From Actinobacteria bacterium ATB1 (lineage in GTDB: Bacteria > Actinomycetota > Acidimicrobiia > UBA2766), in assembly GCA_021404985.1 (NCBI GenBank), contig QWHP01000048.1, positions 1 through 11,123 on the forward strand: DNA of 11,123 nt, given 5' to 3'. Below the pieces are notes generated by a model. That model was given only the letters and a program-made list of their open reading frames with translations, was not told the DNA's origin and ran no database searches. Position 1 is the stretch's first letter. Each line of letters begins with the position of its first letter. A program made the position numbers and the translations under genes. Below are positions 6,318-11,123 of this stretch, piece by piece.

Positions 6318-8325
6318 GGATGTCGCCGTGCTTGAAGCGTTTCAACAGCTTCCAGTTGGCTCCGCGTGTCCGTGCGGTACGCATGGGGACCCCACCTTCC
6401 ATGCGCTCTCCGTCCTTGCGCTGCGACGGTGCGGGCGGGGCGGTCTCGATGTTCTCGGCCTTGATACGGTCCGCACGCTCGAGCTCGAGCTTTCGCAGAG
6501 CCTCTTCGATGTGCTCCATCTGCCCGTCGGTGACATCTGTCAGGCGATATGCATCCCGCACGAAACGGGCGGTGTCGGCGCGGTAGTCGTGGCCGAAGGA
6601 CAGGAACTCGCCCGGCACCGTCACCATCGCGTTCATCGCGTCGACGGCCGTCTGCCAGAACGTCGTGACAGGCGACCACGAGATGTCGTCCGGCACGTTC
6701 CGGCCACGGTCGCCGCGCATCCAGTCCGGTTCCTTCGCCAGCATCTCGAGGGACAGTGCGGCAATCGGGTCGTTGTCGTGGCTCACGATGACGGCACGTA
6801 GCCGTTCCCTTTCATCCTCGGTGAGCGCCTCGTACTCCTCGTGGCGGTCGAAGACGCGAACCGTGCCCGGAGGCACGAGGTCGCTGCTCCCCCCCGCCAT
6901 GCCGTTGCGGGACCACTTGGCGAGTCCGGGCAGGCCGAACCAGAGCGCACGATCGATGCCGTAGTGGTCGAAGCCCGAGATCCCCTGGTACATGACCACG
7001 TCGGATGCTGTCCATGCCCCCAGGCTCTCGCCGAACACGTAGACCTTCGGGCGACGTGCCGGCATCCGGTCGCGCAGTCGTAGGTGCACTCCCCAGAGGA
7101 GGCTGCGGAACTGGCGCCTGCCCAGCTGGACCTTCTGCAAAGACAGGAACGAGGGGAAGCGCCCGTACTGGATGCAACAGGTCGCGACGTCACCACGAGC
7201 CATGAACTCGACGGCCTCGATCATCGTGTGGTCCACCCAGCCGGTACCCGTCGGCGAGACGAGCAGGAGGTGCGACCTGTCGAACGCCCCCGTTCGGTCG
7301 AGCTCCTCGAGCGCCATCTCGGCTCTGCCCATCGAGTAGATGGGTTCGCTGTTGTAGCCGATGAACACGCGGATCGGTGAGTCGACGGCCGGCTCGCCCA
7401 TCACCTCCTCGATGAGATCTGGTGTTACGACGTCGGTCACGTACCTTCGCCCTTGCTGGCCGAGGTCCTCGAACGGAGAGATGCTGGCTTCGGAGCCCGA
7501 CACGAGAGGAGAGGCCGGGGGTGTGGAATATCCAGGCTCCACCTTCTCGTTCGCCCGTCCCAGATATCCGACGCCGGCGTTGTAGGCCATGGACGCGCCC
7601 AGCGCCCAGAGACCGGCGTTCACGATCTCGGAGAGCGCCGTCTTCGACCTGCCGTCCCCCAGATAGGTCCCGAGGGCTCGGCGTGTGATTCCGTACGCCT
7701 TGGAGATCCCGGTGCCCAACGCCGTGACTGCCGCGGCTATGGCGATCGTCTTCGGGAGGGAGTTCTGCTGCGGTACCGGCCAGCTCTGGATCTCCTGCTG
7801 GCGCTTCACACGCAGCCGGTTGCCGGCATAGATCAGCCCGGCGGTCGACACCACCGTGGTCAGGAGGGGACGGAAGGGACTCGGGTTGGCGCGCCTTCTC
7901 TCGAGATGGATGGCGAGGTCGTAGATCGCACCGCCGAGTGCCGTCTCCCATAGGAGCCTCCCCCCGCTCCGGGCCCCCGCTTGCCAGAGACTCGCTCCGG
8001 GATCGTCGGGGATCGTCTCCGCGGCCAGCCCGGCACCCGCTGCCAGACCCCGCACCACGAGCCGATGCGATAGCGGCGAGTTGTCGGCGAGGAGGCTTCC
8101 TGTCGCAAGGTGGAGGATGCCGGCGGCGCTTCGGGCGCTGAGGATGCTGATGCCCGTCATCATCCCCTGGTGTGTGGACGCTCGCGGCATGAGGGAGGGG
8201 CCGAACGACTCGACCCAGGCGACGGACTCGAGCGGCGCCGCGGGGCTTGCTGCAACGGGGTTCAGGTAGTCGGCAACCCACGTGGCGAAGCGGGGCAGAC
8301 GCAGCGATTCGAGTGTTCTGTTCAA
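6313..8325 (-). CDS. Membrane-anchored alpha/beta hydrolase (Abhydrolase_9 with its N-terminal membrane domain)
   Basis: 670 residues from the TTG at 8325, chosen because GGAGGG lies seven bases upstream; an ATG at 8370 would add 15 residues but lacks a ribosome-binding site. The N-terminal half (about 50-260) has several moderately hydrophobic segments, for example LLTTVVSTAGLIYAG and TIAIAAAVTALGTGISKAYG, matching the membrane domain that precedes this hydrolase family. The C-terminal domain (about 319-600) has VRVFIGYN, VSPTGTGWVDHTMIEAVEF and YVFGESLGAW, with the GESLG nucleophile elbow at 432-436 (S434). Candidate partners are D519 in HDNDPI and H579 in FGHDY. The C-terminal 70 residues are charged and helical. 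Activity is presumably on lipids or cell-envelope esters, but substrates of this family are poorly known. The gene is alone with its own upstream region, into which an ISL3 element has landed. Confidence 0.88.
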   Translation of the reverse strand: MNRTLESLRLPRFATWVADYLNPVAASPAAPLESVAWVESFGPSLMPRASTHQGMMTGISILSARSAAGILHLATGSLLADNSPLSHRLVVRGLAAGAGLAAETIPDDPGASLWQAGARSGGRLLWETALGGAIYDLAIHLERRRANPSPFRPLLTTVVSTAGLIYAGNRLRVKRQQEIQSWPVPQQNSLPKTIAIAAAVTALGTGISKAYGITRRALGTYLGDGRSKTALSEIVNAGLWALGASMAYNAGVGYLGRANEKVEPGYSTPPASPLVSGSEASISPFEDLGQQGRRYVTDVVTPDLIEEVMGEPAVDSPIRVFIGYNSEPIYSMGRAEMALEELDRTGAFDRSHLLLVSPTGTGWVDHTMIEAVEFMARGDVATCCIQYGRFPSFLSLQKVQLGRRQFRSLLWGVHLRLRDRMPARRPKVYVFGESLGAWTASDVVMYQGISGFDHYGIDRALWFGLPGLAKWSRNGMAGGSSDLVPPGTVRVFDRHEEYEALTEDERERLRAVIVSHDNDPIAALSLEMLAKEPDWMRGDRGRNVPDDISWSPVTTFWQTAVDAMNAMVTVPGEFLSFGHDYRADTARFVRDAYRLTDVTDGQMEHIEEALRKLELERADRIKAENIETAPPAPSQRKDGERMEGGVPMRTARTRGANWKLLKRFKHGDIQ

Positions 8326-8402
8326 GTCTTTACCCTCCGGTCGGGCCGACCCGCATCGATCGCTGAACATGGGTGCGAACTCGGACCGCGCCGACCTGGG
8401 AA

Positions 8403-8431
8403 TGTCTACCAGACCTGGGGAGGGTGTCGAG
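8403..8431 (-). promoter_or_regulatory. Possible promoter of the membrane hydrolase gene
   Basis: On the minus strand CTCGAC (8431-8426) and TAGACA (8408-8403) are separated by exactly 17 bases and resemble -35 and -10 boxes. They lie 78 bases before the TTG start and only 17 bases from the end of the ISL3 element. Confidence 0.3.
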
Positions 8432-8460
8432 CAGGGCTCGCATTGATGGCTCTTCGCGTT

Positions 8461-8595
8461 TCACCGGGGTGGGATGGTTGGGAGTAGGTCCCAGTTCGGC
8501 CGGCCGGCGTAGAGGAGGACGCGGATCCGGTAGTGGCTCAACTTGCGGAATCCGAACCCGATGCGCTTGATCCGTTTGATGAGGTTGTTGATCGC
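8461..8595 (-). pseudogene. ISL3 transposase, C-terminal fragment
   Basis: 44 codons and a TGA stop on the minus strand: AINNLIKRIKRIGFGFRK, then LSHYRIRVLLYAGRPNW. This is the conserved C-terminal end of the ISL3 transposase (the NNLIKR...GF...YRIR...LLYAG...NW pattern). It joins in frame to the fragment ending at 9920 if the IS3 and one CGC target copy are removed. It has no start of its own and is unlikely to be expressed as a functional protein. Confidence 0.92.
8593..8595. repeat. Left copy of the 3-bp target duplication of the IS3 element
   Basis: CGC directly before the left inverted repeat matches CGC at 9920-9922 directly after the right inverted repeat. The length fits the 3-4 bp usual for IS3. 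Read on the minus strand it is the GCG alanine codon of the interrupted ISL3 transposase. Confidence 0.85.
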
Positions 8596-8609
8596 TGAAC
8601 CGCCCTGGG
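8596..8609. repeat. Left terminal inverted repeat of the IS3 element
   Basis: 14 bases identical to the inverse of 9906-9919. Matching becomes patchy beyond that point. Confidence 0.92.
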
Positions 8610-8640
8610 ATCCGCGGAGGTTTTCGACCTTGGAGCAAGG

Positions 8641-8986
8641 ATGAGAGCTATGAATGGACAAGTGACCGGGAAGGGATCTCAGCGGCGGTACTCGCCGGAG
8701 TTGAGAGAGCGTGGTGCGGATGGTGCTGGTGTTGCGCGCGGAGACCGGCGAGAAGCACGGGAGCGTGAAGCGTGTTGCGCACCAGCTCGATGTCAGTGTC
8801 GAGTCGCTGCGGTCCTGGGTGCGCCAGCACGAGATCGACCATGGCGAGCGGCCGGGGTTGACGTCCGATCAGGCTGATGAGCTCAGGGAGCTGCGCCAGG
8901 AGGTGAAGGAATTGCGTCGCGCGAACGCGATCCTCAAGTCCGCGTCGGCTTTCTTCGCGGTGGAGCTCGACCGCCCACAGAGGTGA
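8641..8986 (+). pseudogene. IS3 orfA (helix-turn-helix protein) with a frameshift
   Basis: OrfA binds the element ends and forms the OrfAB transposase by frameshifting. It begins at ATG 8641 with GGAG five bases upstream, and the first 24 residues end QRRYSPELRER, the usual start of the HTH. At about 8713 the frame is lost (one extra base, or two missing). The rest continues in the next frame as VRMVLVLRAETG, then HQLDVSVESLRSWVRQHE, then the leucine-rich helix DELRELRQEVKELRRANAIL, ending ASAFFAVELDRPQR. A GTG at 8711 could start a 91-residue protein lacking the first HTH helix. The stop overlaps the orfB start as TGATG. Either OrfA is damaged here or the sequence has an error at 8713. Confidence 0.8.
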
Positions 8987-9888
8987 TGGTGCGCTACATC
9001 GATGCGCACCGTGACGAGTTCGGAGTCGAGCCCATCTGTCGCACCCTGGAGGTGGTTCCGAGCACGTACTACTCGGCCAAGTCCCGTCCGCCCTCGGCGC
9101 GGGCGGTGCGCGACGCGGTCCTGATGCAGGTGTTGTTCGCCCTTTGGGTCGCGAACCGCAAGGTGTACGGGGCGTACAAGCTCTGGAAGGCGGCCCGCCG
9201 CGCCGGCCACGATGTCGGCCGCGACCAGGTCGCTCGGCTGATGCGCCAGCTGGGCATTCGCGGGGTGACCCGGCGTCGCAAGGTGTTCACCACCCGCCGC
9301 GACCCGGATGCGCTGCGGGCACCGGACCTCGTCGATCGGAACTTCAGCGTGGACCGTCCGAACCGGCTCTGGGTCACGGACCTGACATACGTACCGACAC
9401 GCTCAGGCATGGCGTACGTGTGCTTCATCGTCGACGCGTTCAGTCGCATGATCGTGGGCTGGCGCGTGGCGTCACACATGCGCACCGAGATGGTCCTCGA
9501 TGCCCTCGAGATGGCACGACGGTCCCGCGGCGCCCAGCGGCTCGTCGGTCTCGTCACCCACTCAGATGCCGGCTCGCAGTTCACGTCGGTGCGCTTCACA
9601 GAACGACTCGACGAGATCGGCGCTCGACCCTCGATCGGTACCGTCGCGGACTCCTACGACAACGCCCTGGCCGAGACGGTCAACGGCCTCTACAAGGCGG
9701 AGTGCGTCTACGGGCCCGACGCGGACGGCTGGGCCAACGTCGACCAGGTCGAGCTCGCAACCCTGTCGTGGGTGCACTGGTTCAACTACCAGCGGCTACA
9801 CAGCCACTGCGACGATATCCCACCCGCCGAGTACGAGGTGGCCTACGCTACCCAACACGCCAGCCAGCAGACGGTTGGAATCCAATAA
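8986..9888 (+). CDS. IS3-family transposase OrfB (DD35E integrase core)
   Basis: 300 residues from ATG 8986; GTG 8983 is an alternative one codon upstream, and AGAGG lies just before. The N-terminal part (FGVEPICRTLEVVPSTYY, then KVYGAYKLWKAARRAG and VARLMRQLGIRG) is the HTH_21 region. The retroviral-integrase core has all three acidic residues: D132 in LWVTDLTYV, D194 in THSDAGSQFTS and E230 in NALAETVNGLYKAE, with exactly 35 residues between the second and third. The family end HWFNYQRLHSHC...IPPAEYE is present. The frame appears intact. It is placed one base overlapping the orfA stop, so it may be made by coupling or by -1 frameshifting from orfA. Because orfA is broken, mobility of this copy is doubtful. 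Confidence 0.95.
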   Translation: MVRYIDAHRDEFGVEPICRTLEVVPSTYYSAKSRPPSARAVRDAVLMQVLFALWVANRKVYGAYKLWKAARRAGHDVGRDQVARLMRQLGIRGVTRRRKVFTTRRDPDALRAPDLVDRNFSVDRPNRLWVTDLTYVPTRSGMAYVCFIVDAFSRMIVGWRVASHMRTEMVLDALEMARRSRGAQRLVGLVTHSDAGSQFTSVRFTERLDEIGARPSIGTVADSYDNALAETVNGLYKAECVYGPDADGWANVDQVELATLSWVHWFNYQRLHSHCDDIPPAEYEVAYATQHASQQTVGIQ

Positions 9889-9905
9889 ACCGAGTCCCCA
9901 ACGAA

Positions 9906-9919
9906 CCCAGGGCGGTTCA
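9906..9919. repeat. Right terminal inverted repeat of the IS3 element
   Basis: CCCAGGGCGGTTCA is the exact inverse of 8596-8609 and is followed by the CGC target copy. Confidence 0.92.
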
Positions 9920-9922
9920 CGC
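9920..9922. repeat. Right copy of the 3-bp target duplication
   Basis: CGC immediately after the right inverted repeat is identical to 8593-8595. Confidence 0.85.
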
Positions 9923-11090
9923 CTCGGTCGGGCCGTTGCTCACGTGGGCTTGATGCCAGGCTGTGATCTGGTGGAACCAGCGCACGATCGTTCGTCCGAG
10001 CGATCGGACCTCGACCGGGAAGGTGTCGTCCTGGAGGTCCTCGCCGAGCCCGGCGACGAACTCGCTTGCCAAGACGGGATCGTCGATGTCATAGATCGAT
10101 CTCACTACTTCCTTTGCGTGCCAGGCCATGCGTACCTCACCGTGGGGATCGCCGGCACGCAGGAGACCACGCAGCCTGGTGTCGCCGGCTTCGTCGAGAC
10201 GTTCGTGTGCCTTCGTGAGTAGACGCCGCGCCCGATAGAGCGGATCGTCCTTGCGGCCCCGATGTCCCAGCGTCTCGTTCTGCACCCTGCGACGGCAGTC
10301 GTCCAGCTTCGAGTTCGCCAACTTCGTGACATGAAACGGATCCGCGACCTGGGTCACATGCCCGAGCATGTCAGAGAACGTCTTGCGATACGGACCGGAC
10401 AGGTCGAGCACACCCCAACAGATCTCCTCGCGCCATGTGGCCGGGCGACCTCGAGCCAAGCCGAAGGACCTTTGGCTCGCTGCGGCCCTCGACAACATCG
10501 AGAAGCTGCCCGGGGCAACTCTCCACGTCGACGATCGATGTGCACCACTGCTGCCTACGCCACGGACCCTGCCGGCAGAACAGCGTCTTGTCCAGACCCA
10601 GCGCCGTCACAGGACCGATGCGGTCAGGGTCCTCCACAGGCGCGCTCCCGTACGCGATCACGGCGTCGTTCACCGTATGCCAGGCACAACCCAACTCGCC
10701 GGCCACATCAGACACGGACCGGCCGACGCGTCCGATCTGCTCCGTCGCCCACCGTGCCGCCCGATCCGTCATCCCCAGCCGCGGCGCCGCGATACGACGC
10801 TCCTCTCCCGTCCAGGACCCGACCCCACAGAGCCCATTGGCGCACTGCCAGCGGTACTTGCGCCACACCAGCCTCGCCTGTCTCCCGAAACAACAGAGGT
10901 CGACGAGCTCAACCTCGGGACGCTCCTTCACACCCGCGGGCACACCACACACCCGACAGCACGGACGCCCGCCGCGGGTCTCGACATACACCCTGATCGG
11001 CTCATCACCATCGTCATCGATCACCCAGAGGACGACCACGTCGGGCAGTCCGACGAGCAGCTCGCACATGCGCGTAGGGTCAGTCTCCAC
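9920..11090 (-). pseudogene. ISL3 transposase, N-terminal and catalytic part, with two frameshifts
   Basis: The minus-strand gene starts at GTG 11090, with GGAG seven bases upstream; an in-frame extension past the window edge cannot be excluded. Residues 45-88 form the zinc finger of ISL3 transposases (C45, C48, C83, C88). The HTH region follows, and then the DDE domain begins with GPVTALGLDKTLF (D167). After GRS (residue 204, base 10479) the frame changes to one reading AKGPSAWLE (10476-10450), then changes again to one reading RPATWREEICWGVLDLSGPY (10447 on). Both changes correspond to one base lost each, or two gained. The rest (VADPFHVTKLANSKLDDCRR ... WHQAHVSNGPTEA) is intact up to the IS3, whose first three bases supply TGA. 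The catalytic Glu of GPTEA lies just before the break. Rebuilt, the protein would be roughly 430 residues, normal for the family. Confidence 0.9.
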
Positions 11091-11123
11091 AGGGGCTCTC
11101 CGAGGTCGGCAGTGTCGTAACCG

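Larger units (their letters stand above)
8596..9919 (+). mobile_element. IS3-family insertion sequence (1324 bp) inserted in the ISL3 transposase
   Basis: Both ends are visible. The left end TGAACCGCCCTGGG (8596-8609) is the exact inverse of CCCAGGGCGGTTCA (9906-9919), and scattered matches extend further inward. A 3-bp CGC duplication flanks it. Inside are orfA (HTH plus leucine-rich region) and orfB (DD35E transposase) in the arrangement of the IS3 family, orfB being in the -1 frame relative to orfA. The insertion lies in the ISL3 transposase gene, in the opposite orientation. Confidence 0.95.
8448..11123 (-). mobile_element. ISL3-family insertion sequence, interrupted and truncated by the window edge
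   Basis: The left end is the typical ISL3 terminus GGCTCTTCGCG at 8448, 13 bases beyond the transposase stop. The matching right terminus is not found before 11123, so the element continues past the window. With the inserted IS3 and one target copy removed, about 1.35 kb is visible, close to the usual 1.3-1.5 kb of the family. ISL3 elements make 8-bp target duplications; the left candidate is GCATTGAT (8440-8447), and the right copy would be outside the window. The transposase is broken by an inserted IS3 and by two frameshifts. Confidence 0.85.

Noticed and set aside
8330..8443. A 37-codon minus-strand frame from ATG 8443 ending just before the TTG start of the membrane hydrolase
   Set aside because: It lacks a ribosome-binding site, its start abuts the ISL3 end, and it resembles no protein. 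A leader peptide is possible but unsupported.
1..11123. CRISPR array, toxin-antitoxin pair, phage or defence genes
   Set aside because: No regularly spaced repeats were seen, and no gene carries motifs of such systems. The right-hand accessory region is accounted for by two insertion sequences.

Overview
The window is high-GC DNA with closely packed genes, few strong sigma70-type promoters and several GTG/TTG starts. A membrane alpha/beta hydrolase of the Abhydrolase_9 type, an actinobacterial-looking IS3 element and an ISL3 element suggest a chromosomal segment of an actinobacterium, possibly a less-studied class such as Acidimicrobiia. That placement is inference; no marker gene fixes it.

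Layout. (1) Bases 1-2173, minus strand: a run of four closely spaced genes. In transcription order they are a small unknown protein, a PaaI-like hotdog thioesterase overlapping it, a class-C-beta-lactamase-like serine hydrolase, and the N-terminus of an FAD-dependent oxidoreductase that runs off the left edge. (2) 2234-3439, plus: a secreted, membrane-anchored protein with a bactofilin-like beta-solenoid segment, divergent from the first cluster. (3) 3454-4376, minus: tRNA-Arg(TCT) and a PlsC-type acyltransferase, with a hairpin between them. (4) 4563-5498, minus: a zinc-dependent medium-chain dehydrogenase. (5) 5581-6153, minus: a small secreted protein whose frame is broken by one amber codon and then continues coherently. 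(6) 6313-8325, minus: a polytopic membrane protein fused to an Abhydrolase_9 serine hydrolase. (7) 8448 to the right edge: a nest of two insertion sequences. An ISL3-family element (transposase on minus) has been split by an IS3-family element (transposase on plus), with a visible 3-bp target duplication. The ISL3 transposase also carries two frameshifts, and the IS3 orfA carries one.

The left two thirds look like ordinary housekeeping and accessory metabolism (acyl-CoA and lipid hydrolysis or transfer, redox enzymes, cell-envelope proteins). No gene there forms an obvious defence, CRISPR, secondary-metabolite or phage system. The items most worth checking are the amber-interrupted secreted protein, the bactofilin-like membrane protein, the unknown small gene overlapping the thioesterase, and the layered decay of the nested transposons. 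I did not find a convincing new multi-gene system.
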